Below are positions 17,401 to 24,392 of a DNA stretch of 32,510 bases, piece by piece; position 1 is the first letter of the stretch, and every line of letters starts with the position of its first letter. The notes under the pieces are model-generated. The model was not told the origin of the DNA and ran no database searches. It saw only the letters and a program-made list of their open reading frames with translations. The position numbers and the translations under genes are program-made. The stretch comes from Halocynthiibacter sp049608145 (GTDB lineage: Bacteria; Pseudomonadota; Alphaproteobacteria; Rhodobacterales; Rhodobacteraceae). The DNA is taken from contig NZ_JBMYXF010000036.1 of NCBI RefSeq assembly GCF_049608145.1, positions 1 to 32,510 on the forward strand, written 5' to 3'.

Positions 17401-18289
17401 TGCGGGTATGTATGTGATCGCTAAGCCGGATGCGATTGATGACGTGTACTCCATGAACATGGACAACGGATCCGGAACGATAAGCCGGGCTCTCAACTAT
17501 AACCTGTTCGCCAATGACATTTTTGACCCGAGCTCAAAGGTGAAAATGATCTCAATCGACAAGACAGAGTCGGGATATGGGTCTGTCTCTGCAACGATTG
17601 TGAATGAAAATACAGGCGAAGTCCGCGTGAGTGGTTCGCTGCCCGGCCACTCTAACTACAACTCCTATCACTACTTTGAATACACGATTGAGGATCAGTA
17701 TGGGAACACCGATACTGCCGAAGTCAAGATTTGGGTCTACTCTCCCATTGCATTTGACCTCAATGGAGATGGCAAAATCGGGGTTACGGGTGCAACATCA
17801 TCACAGGATAAACATGCTGATGATATTCTGGGCCGGACTGTGTTCTTTGATATTGATGGGGACGGCACCGAGGATATCATCGAATGGTTTTCCGGCGACG
17901 GAGACGGTATCTTGATCGATAACCGTGATGGTATGGCCACGACAGATATGGATGGCAATCGTTTGTTCGGGGACCAGGGCGGTCAATATGGCAACGGGTA
18001 TGACAAGTTGCAGGAACTGGACGTTAATGGTGACGGGCAACTGACCGGCAGCGAGCTGTCTGGCCTAGAGCTCTGGATCGATGATGGCAACGCGATTGTC
18101 GATGAGGGCGAGCTTGTCTCTCTTAGCAGTCTCCAGATTGAGCAGATTTCCGTTGAAATGCATCTGGCAACCGATGACGACGGGCGTGACCTGATGCAAT
18201 CCTCTGCAACAACCGCTGATGGCAAGACCATTTTGACCGAAGATGTCTGGTTCGCTTCAAGTCAGGATCATTTTGAGTTCCTAGGCTGA
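14495..18289 (+). CDS. Giant SdrD_B-repeat, calcium-binding surface/secreted protein (main part)
   Basis: 1264 residues counted from GTG 14495; the frame is open from 14348 and probably belongs with 14137-14385, so the original protein was about 1380 residues. Order: Ca-binding DxDxDG repeats, starting DTDGDG just upstream; an unnamed beta domain (24-173); TSP3-like acidic repeats (180-301); four SdrD_B repeats (341-972), the first interrupted by a second copy of the unnamed domain (416-586); a VCBS/cadherin-like domain (about 975-1083); and a C-terminal FDLNGDG...GDGDG EF-hand/dockerin-like region (1085-1215) of the sort found at the end of large type I-exported proteins. Very acidic, no signal peptide, no RTX nonapeptides or LPXTG. 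Likely surface adhesin or matrix protein, folded by calcium outside the cell. A terminator follows. Confidence 0.82.
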   Translation: MDDDNDGFLDSTESGLPDTARELSFSDKASWEAAGVTAKGLAANKTNQITIQNDGLVFNYKKVDTKVTSQTEIPLGSDTPGLEERVEVSFEVSQLFPALGSTPGVVSALFELVDENGVVLAQATWISELGNQQRVPINLYANGAGITLRVTDLSPKTSSRADDWALNNLDVVASPISTLDSDGDGIYDIHDQDSDNDGITDNVELQLTGEYIAPSGIDANENGLDDAYEVAGLTPADTDGDGIYDYLDDDSDNDGLKDYEENGTGVTAEQIANSTDSDRDGILDVFEGSDLNDGHSDPNGDNFDNGAFLLPGNPDLLPDGSNAIPLKRNLDFREVREEVSSSIGDTVWYDTDRDGVQDAGEAGAANVTVHLLDDSGTVIKTTQTDADGKYLFDKIGSADYRVQVEKPDGFLFTVKDSVVVPSSVKSKAAPAELMDSAKSWTKADVELNGLDVEIGKGSVSKVDGLHFNQGDDDTKNGEAIEIAVGDADVYQSLKIDMTVFKNMHDSKKTGKAGSASATFELVDQNGVVVDSYDWSSVKKSYKKPESITLSGTGEGLIVRITDQSSVKHARGDDWTLDSMSVKVDTEDDFDSDVNQKTGITDDISLNAHQDLTNVDAGLVRDFSGTGSIGNRVWLDSNRDGIQDQNEDGLRKVSVELLDENGVVLLTTTTNKKGAYLFKNIGEGTYSVRFSAPDGHIATERNSGSDDTIDSDINASGETAQFTLGDGEKKLDVDAGFISDFSGSGSIGDRIWYDTNRNGLQDSGEKGARNIKVELLDARTNVLATVVTDNNGNYTFDDIGEGDYFVRMETPDGYTISPMYVGGDDEKDNDFTDTDSTTDLFTLDDGEHLSNIDGGLMLDYRGTGSIGNRIWIDEDRDGIQDAGEANASGIKVSLLDKDGNILQTTKTNGNGNYIFNKLAEGDYTVKVSPDAKYTFTEKGTGSNGALDSDVNASGVVNVALGDGQKRTDIDAGMYVIAKPDAIDDVYSMNMDNGSGTISRALNYNLFANDIFDPSSKVKMISIDKTESGYGSVSATIVNENTGEVRVSGSLPGHSNYNSYHYFEYTIEDQYGNTDTAEVKIWVYSPIAFDLNGDGKIGVTGATSSQDKHADDILGRTVFFDIDGDGTEDIIEWFSGDGDGILIDNRDGMATTDMDGNRLFGDQGGQYGNGYDKLQELDVNGDGQLTGSELSGLELWIDDGNAIVDEGELVSLSSLQIEQISVEMHLATDDDGRDLMQSSATTADGKTILTEDVWFASSQDHFEFLG
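15515..17410 (+). repeat. Four SdrD_B-type protein repeats
   Basis: Coding repeats marked by SIGDxxWxDxxRDGxQD at residues 342, 627, 745 and 864 of the giant protein. Repeats 2 to 3 and 3 to 4 are 118 and 119 residues apart; repeat 1 to 2 is 285, the excess being the inserted domain at about 15740-16252. Each ends in a DVDAGF-like motif (NVDAGL, DVDAGF, NIDGGL, DIDAGM). The copies are diverged, so recombination between them is probably not recent. Confidence 0.85.
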
Positions 18290-18310
18290 CACCCCAAGAA
18301 TAGGAATAAG

Positions 18311-18333
18311 GCAGGCGCGGTTTCCGCGCCTGC
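18311..18333 (+). terminator. GC-rich hairpin after the giant gene
   Basis: GCAGGCGCGG (18311-18320) and CCGCGCCTGC (18324-18333) form a perfect 10-bp stem with a TTT loop, 22 bases after the stop codon. A short T-containing tail follows. Strong candidate terminator of the Hint/giant-protein unit. Confidence 0.75.
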
Positions 18334-18371
18334 TATTGTGTATTAGTTTCGACTTGATCTGACACAGCCCC

Positions 18372-19330
18372 TGGACTTGTCACGGATTTGTTCCGATCCA
18401 TGTGCTTATTTACGCGACCTTCCTTTCGAATGCTAAGCATTGCCGGCAGGCGACTGCAAAGCAATCTGTCGAGAGGGGGCTTTTGTAGCCCAATGCTGAA
18501 TGCTTCCTGCGTGGATTGCAAAAATCCATTGATGTACTGGAACAAGGCAGCCTCCGCCTGCCTTCTTGTTTGCCAAGTTTGTCGCCAGATCAGCTCCGCT
18601 TTCAACGTTTTGAAGAAGGTTTCCGTGATAGCATTATCCCAGAAATTTCCTTGCTCGACATTGAGATCTGGAAGCCCTGCTATCGCAAGATTTTCCTGTA
18701 CTCATGCGCGCAATATTGGCTCCCACGATCCGTATGTGAACGCATCCGGTTTCGGGTTTGCGCAGGTTAATCGCCATTTGTAGTGCGTGGATTGCGAAGC
18801 TCTTCTTCAGCCTATTACTGATTACTGCGCGGTAATCGGTACGCAGTATTGATGAGAGCGGGCCTGCCTAACCATGCCCCGGAAATAGAGATCAATAACC
18901 ACTGCCATGTACAGCCAGCCAACGCGGCGATGATCAACCGCTAACCCAAGCTCTTTGAGTTCTTCAGTCATCGGGGGCGACCATAGCTGTCATGAGATAG
19001 GCGGTGCTGTTCTCTGATGTGTGCCAACAAAATCATGTCATCACGCTGGCGTCGGCTCATTGGGTGCATCCGTCATGCGCGCCGCCCACGCGAGGCCACC
19101 TTCAAAACGCGGCACAAAGCTTCGATGGGAAAGTCCTTCTTCATCCTGTCAATAAATGCAAACCTCATTGTTTTTGACTCGCAAAGAAGGCCGTCGTTTT
19201 TTAAGAGTGCGCGTTCCTGTTTCAGAACCGCATCTCGCTTAAATTTTTCACTGTGTCCGTTTGAGATTTCCGTTCTCCTTTGCGGCAAAATACCAAGTCA
19301 AAGAATCGGAACTTAAACGCGACAAGTCCA
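18372..19330 (-). mobile_element. IS3-family insertion sequence relic with both terminal inverted repeats
   Basis: Ends are defined by imperfect inverted repeats: TGGACTTGTC...GTTCCGAT reading in from 18372 and the same words reading in from 19330, 22 of 28 positions identical, with the TG...CA termini typical of IS3 elements. Length is 959 bp against about 1.2-1.3 kb for an intact member, because of an internal deletion in the transposase. No clear 3-5 bp target duplication flanks it (right flank CTC, left flank CCC). Confidence 0.75.
18410..19288 (-). pseudogene. Degenerate IS3-family transposase
   Basis: Minus-strand remains of orfA/orfB. From the 5' side: FKRDAVLKQERALLKNDGLL, MRFAFIDRMKKDFPIEALCRVL, then YGRPRMTEELKELGL..DHRRVGWLYMAVVIDLYFR, TETFFKTLKAELIWR-like words, AALFQYINGF, and NPRRKHSALGYKSPL. 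Typical IS3 orfB has about 80-100 residues between the HRV and GWLY boxes; here they are fused, showing an internal deletion. Several frameshifts are present, one at a T run near 18531 (YINGF in one frame, NPRRKHSALG in the next). A possible end LAFERKVA-stop lies at 18410. Not functional. Confidence 0.82.
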
Positions 19331-19433
19331 CTCCTACATCTGGACAGAGGAAGGATGGTTGTATCTGGCCATAATTTTGGACCTGTACTCTCGTCACGTC
19401 ATTGGCCCCCTCTCGGGATCATGCTGCGCATAA
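19326..19433 (+). pseudogene. Second IS3-family transposase fragment, opposite strand
   Basis: A 35-codon plus-strand stretch reads YIWTEEGWLYLAIILDLYSR followed by HVIG, the DDE-core region of another IS3 orfB, then runs into an unrelated tail and a TAA at 19431. It touches the right end of the complete-ended IS relic, so that element seems to have landed in or beside an older IS3 copy. From 19440 to 19654 I see no gene; that stretch is probably further IS debris. Confidence 0.7.
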
Positions 19434-19654
19434 CCCTGCCGGGCAGGCCGTGAACAACGCCGCTTGCAACATCAAAAACAGGCGGAATAGAACGAACTAG
19501 AGTCTCCGATGCTCAAACCGCTCTGATGTCCCATTTTATATGACGACGGACACAGTAGCAGCTTTCGCAACGCTTACGCTACATCTCTCGTTGATCCGTC
19601 TTTTTTTGGCTGCCTTTAATCGAACCTGGAGGAGTTTTTGGCTCAGCTCAGGTA

Positions 19655-20260
19655 TCACTTTCCGCCAATCTTAGGTTCGGTTCCCGCGCGCAGGCGTCGG
19701 ATATTAGGCCAGTGTTTGGCATAAATCAGAATGGTCAGGATTAGCCCTAACAACAGCAATTGGCCCTGCTGTAAGAGTGTCATCCAGACAGGCAATATGG
19801 CAACGCTGACTAGGGCTGCCATGGATGAAATTCGCAGGCTGATTGCGATCAGCAGCCAGGTCCCACAGCATAGTAGACCAATCCAGAAATTTAGCGCCAA
19901 CATGATGCCGAGAAAAGTTGCGACTCCTTTCCCGCCTTTAAACCTTAGCCAGACAGGAAACAGATGCCCAAGAAAAGCACATAAGCCAGCCAACTGGGCA
20001 GCGTCCTCGGCAAAAATGGCATGTGCGATCAGAACGGCCACGGCACCTTTCCCACCATCGAGAAGCAAAGTGAGAGCGGCTGCTTTTTTACTGCCAGTAC
20101 GCAGGACATTGGTTGTGCCGATATTGCCTGATCCGATTTCGCGGAGATTGCCAAGGTTCATCATGCGGGTCACGATCATGCCAAATGGCACTGATCCGAC
20201 AAGGTATCCCAGAACGGCGACCAAGATCAGCATTGGCTGTGAAGTTTCGATAAATGGCAT
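19655..20260 (-). CDS. plsY: Acyl-phosphate:glycerol-3-phosphate acyltransferase PlsY
   Basis: Integral membrane enzyme of 201 residues making lysophosphatidate from acyl-phosphate and glycerol-3-phosphate, the first step of phospholipid synthesis. Three conserved cytoplasmic motifs are intact: IGSGNIGTTNVLRTG (42-56), GHLFPVWLRFKGGKGVAT (98-115) and KHWPNIRRLRAGTEPKIG (183-200). About five helices. It starts 5 bases after the stop of the dihydroorotase-like gene, so it is the last gene of a pyrB-led minus-strand operon and marks the right edge of the island. Confidence 0.95.
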   Translation of the reverse strand: MPFIETSQPMLILVAVLGYLVGSVPFGMIVTRMMNLGNLREIGSGNIGTTNVLRTGSKKAAALTLLLDGGKGAVAVLIAHAIFAEDAAQLAGLCAFLGHLFPVWLRFKGGKGVATFLGIMLALNFWIGLLCCGTWLLIAISLRISSMAALVSVAILPVWMTLLQQGQLLLLGLILTILIYAKHWPNIRRLRAGTEPKIGGK

Positions 20261-20265
20261 TTGGA

Positions 20266-21543
20266 TCAGTCCTTTTGAAACACTGCGTGTCCGGCGACGA
20301 AGGTCATCAACACTTTGCCTTGCATCCGAGCCCCGTCAAAGGGCGTATTTTTACTTTTTGACTGAAGCTGGAAGCGATCAAGTACAAAGGGCGTGTCGGG
20401 ATCGAACAGAACCAGGTCTGCCGGCGCGCCTGCTGTCAGACGACCCGCAGCCAGACCCAGTCGTTGCGCAGGCGCCAGTGACATCGCCCGCCAGAGTTGA
20501 GGCAGTGTCAGATCACCCGCATGATATAGGCGCATGGCCGCAGGCAGAAGCGTTTCAAGCCCAACTGCACCTGATGCGGCTTCTTCATAGGGCAGGCGTT
20601 TGCTTTCTTCATCCTGGGGGGTGTGGAACGAGGAAAGCGTATCAATCAGGCCGCTTGCAACAGCTTTAATCATTGCCTGACGATCATCTTCGGATCTCAA
20701 CGGCGGTTTCAGCTTAAAGAATGTCCGATAGTCATCAACGTCAAATTCATTCAGGGTTAGATGATGGATCGACGTGCCCGCTGTTACATCCAGACCTGCG
20801 TCTTTTGCGCGTTGCAATGCGGGCAGAGCAGTACCACTGGACAGGCAATCTGCGTGATAACGCGCGCCTGAAACCTCAACCAGCGCCAGGTCGCGTTCAA
20901 GCCCCATGCGTTCAGCGATCGGTGACACGCCGGGCAGGCCGCGCAGGGAGGCGAATTTTCCGCTGGTTACGGCGGCACCTTTGCTGAGGTCGGGTTCCTG
21001 GGGATGGGCCATGACCAAAGCGCCAAGCGAACGTGCATAGGTTAGCGCGCGGGAAAACACTTTGGGGTCACGCACCACGTGGTCACAATCGGTGAACCCC
21101 ACGGCACCTGCATCTTTCATGAACCCCATCTCAACCATTTCGCGCCCGTCACGTCCCTTGGTTAAGGCAGACATTTGCAAGACATTGACCGGAGTGACCT
21201 CGGATGCACGACGGCTGGCGAAACTGAGGGCTTCCGGGGTATCCATCGCCGGGGTCGTGTCCGGACGTGTCACCATAGTGGTAACGCCACCAGCGGCGGC
21301 GGCAAGGCCGGCTGTCCGATAGCTTTCTTTGTGACGTTCCCCTGGTTCGCCGATTTTGACGCCAATATCGATGATCCCGGGCGCAAGGCACTTGCCCTGA
21401 CAATCGATCCGGGTGTCCACTGTTGCCTGTTCAGCGTCTGGCCCGATTGCTTGGATGATGCCATCTGCAATCAATAGTGTGCCAATGCTGTCTGTTCCGG
21501 CTTCAGGATCAATCAGGCGGGCGTTTGTCAGCAGTGTTTTCAT
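20266..21543 (-). CDS. pyrC: Dihydroorotase-like protein, metal ligands lost (PyrX/PyrC' type)
   Basis: Type I dihydroorotase/allantoinase fold, 425 residues, normal length. Automatic naming would be dihydroorotase, which closes carbamoyl-aspartate in pyrimidine synthesis, but the active site is missing. The HxH of DxHVHxREPG is Gly61/Lys63 (DIGVKIGEPG), with Gly65 for the Arg. MPNT is RPDT. The HxxHVST box is HADCLSS, with Cys233 for the second His. The catalytic Asp of ATDHAPH is Phe306 (SSFHTPQ). The fold framework (APGIID, KPPLRSEDDR, GAVGLETLLP, GAPADLVLFD) is kept. Non-catalytic homologues next to pyrB are known in Pseudomonas, where they are needed for aspartate transcarbamoylase assembly; I infer the same here, with a real PyrC elsewhere in the genome. 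Confidence 0.88.
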   Translation of the reverse strand: MKTLLTNARLIDPEAGTDSIGTLLIADGIIQAIGPDAEQATVDTRIDCQGKCLAPGIIDIGVKIGEPGERHKESYRTAGLAAAAGGVTTMVTRPDTTPAMDTPEALSFASRRASEVTPVNVLQMSALTKGRDGREMVEMGFMKDAGAVGFTDCDHVVRDPKVFSRALTYARSLGALVMAHPQEPDLSKGAAVTSGKFASLRGLPGVSPIAERMGLERDLALVEVSGARYHADCLSSGTALPALQRAKDAGLDVTAGTSIHHLTLNEFDVDDYRTFFKLKPPLRSEDDRQAMIKAVASGLIDTLSSFHTPQDEESKRLPYEEAASGAVGLETLLPAAMRLYHAGDLTLPQLWRAMSLAPAQRLGLAAGRLTAGAPADLVLFDPDTPFVLDRFQLQSKSKNTPFDGARMQGKVLMTFVAGHAVFQKD

Positions 21544-21582
21544 CGATATATCCCATCAGGAGAATTATGTGTCGCGGCCGGG

Positions 21583-22044
21583 TTACCCATCAGCATTCAA
21601 TGCGGCATTAGTGCGGGCTTCTTCGATCTGGCGCAGGGTATCTTTGGGGTCGGCCTGAAAACGGATCAGATGCTTCAACCCCGAACGGGTGATCAGTTGC
21701 ACAGAGCTGATGATCACCTTCATTTCGACGATCTCAGAAAAATCTGCGATACGTTCCTGAGGCCCCATAATACGTTGATTGGTCAGATCCCAGCGGGCTT
21801 TCAGATCGTCAGAAGCAAGATAAAACCCACGCACGGTGATCGCAAAGAGACCACCAACTGCGCCAGTCCAGATATGGGCGTTACCCATCAGCCAAAGGGC
21901 GGCCATACCAAGAAGCATTGCAAAGATAGCAAGCCAGAGATGGTCACGGATATAGGTTTTGCGATCCCCTGTGAAGCTTGTGACAATATATTCATCGTCT
22001 TTCAGAGGGGCTGTTGGTGTCAGACTGCGATAAAACGAATTCAT
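21583..22044 (-). CDS. Small membrane protein with PH-like C-terminal domain (copy B)
   Basis: Protein of 153 residues, no named function. Two hydrophobic helices at about 35-75 (DHLWLAIFAMLLGMAALWLM, then AVGGLFAITVRGFYLA) are followed by a soluble domain with the RWDLTNQRIMG start typical of bacterial PH-like (bPH) domains, ending in QIEEARTNAAL. Its start overlaps the preceding gene by 4 bases (ATGA), so translation is coupled. The C-terminal domain aligns by eye with that of the preceding gene. Expected at the inner membrane, perhaps as a partner complex. A 39-base gap separates it from the dihydroorotase-like gene. Confidence 0.75.
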   Translation of the reverse strand: MNSFYRSLTPTAPLKDDEYIVTSFTGDRKTYIRDHLWLAIFAMLLGMAALWLMGNAHIWTGAVGGLFAITVRGFYLASDDLKARWDLTNQRIMGPQERIADFSEIVEMKVIISSVQLITRSGLKHLIRFQADPKDTLRQIEEARTNAALNADG

Positions 22045-22511
22045 TCCAGTTCCTTCGCGCGCGCACGGGCATCAAGAATTTGATCGCGCAGTTTTCTGGG
22101 GGTCCAAGTATAATCAAATTTGTGAACAGTCCCGTCACGGGCATAAAGGCGCACACCCCAAAACATCCAGATCCCGATACTGTCGATGTCATAGAGATCG
22201 ATCACGTCAAATACCTGTGGGTTGCCGATGTGTAGCCGATAAGGCGTCAGATACCAGCGACGACGCAAGGCCTTGAACCAGTAAAAGGGTTCTCCGATCA
22301 GCCAGGCTTCGATACCCATGAAAACGATCAGGGACGCGAAGGTCTGGAAAATTCGCTCAGATGCGGTTTCACCCAGAAGATCAGCATAATGCAAGGCAAC
22401 AAGCATGCCAATCCAGAGAACATATCTGAGAAGATAAGCAGAAACCGTTGGTTTGATCGTCTGGATGACGGGTTCGTCTTCAGGCAGGTCAGGCGTATAT
22501 TGCTGTGTCAT
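22041..22511 (-). CDS. Small membrane protein with PH-like C-terminal domain (copy A)
   Basis: Protein of 156 residues from the ATG at 22511 (MTQQYTPDLPEDEP); AGGAA about 9 bases upstream supports this over in-frame ATGs at 22517 and 22541. The acidic N-terminus is cytosolic-looking, followed by two hydrophobic helices (LLRYVLWIGMLVALHYA; IFQTFASLIVFMGIEAWLIG). A PH-like domain follows, beginning RRWYLTPYRLHIG and ending TPRKLRDQILDARARAKELE. The start lies 23 bases inside the 3' end of pyrB. Function unknown; tight packing in the pyrB operon may simply be operon compaction. Confidence 0.75.
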   Translation of the reverse strand: MTQQYTPDLPEDEPVIQTIKPTVSAYLLRYVLWIGMLVALHYADLLGETASERIFQTFASLIVFMGIEAWLIGEPFYWFKALRRRWYLTPYRLHIGNPQVFDVIDLYDIDSIGIWMFWGVRLYARDGTVHKFDYTWTPRKLRDQILDARARAKELE

Positions 22512-23448
22512 TCCCATTTCCTGCTTTTCGGTTGCGCGCAAGCAGATCCATGGCCGCCATACGCACAGCCACGCCCATTTCTACCTGTTCCTGAATAACG
22601 GATCGATTGATGTCGTCGGCTATTGTGCCATCAATTTCCACGCCTCGGTTCATCGGGCCAGGGTGCATGACAATGGCATCGTCCTTGGCATAGGACAGCT
22701 TTTCGGCGTCCAGTCCGTAACGGTGGTAATATTCACGTTCCGACGGGATAAAGCCGCCATCCATACGTTCGCGCTGTAGGCGCAGCATCATGACCACATC
22801 TACGTCTTTCAACCCCTCGCGCATGTCGTCATAAACTTCGACGCCAAGTTCCTTCACCTCGGATGGCATCAGGGTGGGCGGGCCAACCAGGCGCACTCGA
22901 TTTTCCATTTTGCCCAGCAGCAGGATGTTGGATCGCGCCACGCGGGAATGGGCGATGTCACCGCAAATTGCCACAGACAGGCGATGCAGGCGGCCTTTCT
23001 TGCGGCGGATTGTCAGGGCATCCAGCAAGGCCTGGGTCGGATGTTCATGTTTGCCGTCACCGGCATTGAGAACCGCACAGTTCACCTTAGAGGCCAGCAG
23101 GTTCACGGCACCGGAATGGGGGTGACGCACCACCAGAATATCTGGGTGCATGGCGTTCAACGTCAGGGCCGTATCAATCAGGGTTTCACCCTTTTTGATG
23201 GAAGACGCCTGCATCGCCATATTCATGACATCCGCGCCAAGGCGTTTGCCTGCAATCTCAAAACTCGCCTGTGTTCGGGTTGAGTTTTCAAAGAACATAT
23301 TGATCTGGGTCAGCCCGGCCAGAGCATCGGAATGCTTCATCTGACGCCGGTTTAGATCCACATACTGATCGGCCAGATCGAGAATGGCGGTGATTTCATC
23401 CGGGGCGAGATTTTCGATCCCCAGCAGATGTTTTGCGCGGATGGTCAT
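22489..23448 (-). CDS. pyrB: Aspartate carbamoyltransferase catalytic subunit
   Basis: Makes N-carbamoyl-aspartate, the committed step of pyrimidine synthesis. 319 residues from the ATG at 23448 (MTIRAKHLLGIENL), preceded by TGGAG; a longer frame to 23616 adds 56 residues unlike the family. Carbamoyl-phosphate site FFENSTRTQASFEIAGKRLG, HPTQALLDALTI, the aspartate-loop region MLRLQRERM and HPGPMNRGVEI are all intact. No regulatory pyrI is nearby. The dead dihydroorotase homologue two genes downstream fits the class of transcarbamoylase that needs such a partner. First gene of the pyrB-plsY operon; candidate promoter at 23473-23502. Confidence 0.95.
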   Translation of the reverse strand: MTIRAKHLLGIENLAPDEITAILDLADQYVDLNRRQMKHSDALAGLTQINMFFENSTRTQASFEIAGKRLGADVMNMAMQASSIKKGETLIDTALTLNAMHPDILVVRHPHSGAVNLLASKVNCAVLNAGDGKHEHPTQALLDALTIRRKKGRLHRLSVAICGDIAHSRVARSNILLLGKMENRVRLVGPPTLMPSEVKELGVEVYDDMREGLKDVDVVMMLRLQRERMDGGFIPSEREYYHRYGLDAEKLSYAKDDAIVMHPGPMNRGVEIDGTIADDINRSVIQEQVEMGVAVRMAAMDLLARNRKAGNGNDTAIYA

Positions 23449-23472
23449 GAGAACTCCATCATGATTTTCCTG

Positions 23473-23502
23473 CTTATAAGGGGGAGAAGGCGCATGGGGC
23501 AA
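23473..23502 (-). promoter_or_regulatory. Candidate sigma-70 promoter for pyrB
   Basis: On the minus strand, TTGCCC (23502-23497), an 18-base spacer and TATAAG (23478-23473). It would start transcription only about 15-20 bases before the pyrB ATG, leaving no room for a leader attenuator. Confidence 0.4.
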
Positions 23503-23592
23503 GAGGGTGCAGTTGCCCAGCTGTACGGATGTCTTGGCTCTGGGACGAAATGGCCGGTTTCCTTCCAGGCTGGGCTGGCGTAGTTTTGGGAT

Positions 23593-24381
23593 ATGAAGCT
23601 CGAATCTATGGATCACTGGGAATTACGTGCCGCCCTTGAATGGCAGGTCGAACTGGGGGCGGATGAAGCGCTCTCGGAAGATCCTGTGAATCGGTACGAC
23701 ATTCCCGCAAAGCCCGTTAGCGCAGCTAAGCCTGAGACGGCAACCGCGCAGGCACTTCCTGTTCCTGAGGTGGTTGGTCCTGATCCGGTGGCTGAGGCAA
23801 AGTCTGCAGCCGCCCGAGCACAGGATTTGAATGCTCTGGAAACGGCGATGTCAGGTTTCGATCACTGCGAGTTGAAACGGGGCGCGCGCAATCTTGTGTT
23901 TTCCGACGGAAATGCAAATGCCCGTCTGATGATCATCGGCGAAGCGCCCGATCGCGAAGAGGATCGCCAGGGGAAACCCTTTGTCGGTGCGGCCGGTCAA
24001 TTGCTTGATAAAATGCTGGGCGCGATTGATATGGCGCGGGATGCGGTCGATGCTGAACAGGCCGTGTATATCACCCATATTCTGCCTTGGCGTCCGCCTC
24101 AGAACCGCGAGCCTTTGCCTGAGGAAATCGACATGATGCGCCCGTTTGTGCAGCGCCACATCGAACTGGTCGCACCGGATGTGATCATTCTTATGGGTAA
24201 CATCGCCTGTGACGCCCTGCTGGGTAAGCGCGGCATACAACGTTTACGCGGCACTTGGGGCAAGGCACAGGATGTGCCTGTCATGCCGATGTTCCACCCG
24301 GCCTATTTGCTGCGCACCCCTGCAGCCAAACGCGATGCTTGGCATGATCTTCTGGAAATCCAGGCGAAACTCCGACCCTAA
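23593..24381 (+). CDS. Uracil-DNA glycosylase, family 4-like without Fe-S ligands
   Basis: Base-excision repair enzyme of 262 residues removing uracil from DNA. A variable linker (1-85) precedes the UDG domain: IIGEAPDREEDRQGKPFVGAAG (115-135) for motif A, WRPPQNREPLPEE (166-178), and HPAYLLRTP (235-243) for motif B. Family 4 enzymes hold a 4Fe-4S cluster through four cysteines; here only Cys92 (DHCELK) remains, with Lys95, Trp166 and Met181/182 at the other likely ligand positions. I recall other alphaproteobacterial homologues of this form, so it may be an established clusterless subgroup. Divergent from pyrB; moaB begins 11 bases after its stop. Confidence 0.85.
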   Translation: MKLESMDHWELRAALEWQVELGADEALSEDPVNRYDIPAKPVSAAKPETATAQALPVPEVVGPDPVAEAKSAAARAQDLNALETAMSGFDHCELKRGARNLVFSDGNANARLMIIGEAPDREEDRQGKPFVGAAGQLLDKMLGAIDMARDAVDAEQAVYITHILPWRPPQNREPLPEEIDMMRPFVQRHIELVAPDVIILMGNIACDALLGKRGIQRLRGTWGKAQDVPVMPMFHPAYLLRTPAAKRDAWHDLLEIQAKLRP

Positions 24382-24392
24382 CAGAGGCTACT

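Noticed and set aside
19618..19633. Possible attachment-site copy (GGTTCGAT on the minus strand, as in the tRNA-Ala T-loop)
   Set aside because: Only 8 bases match, in the wrong orientation, and none of the acceptor end follows; not enough for an att repeat.
11136..19654. CRISPR array or phage structural genes in the island
   Set aside because: I found no regularly spaced short direct repeats and no capsid, terminase or tail-like protein; the repeats present are protein-coding SdrD_B units.
19731..20669. 312-codon plus-strand open frame
   Set aside because: It runs opposite plsY and the dihydroorotase-like gene, both of which have clear family motifs.
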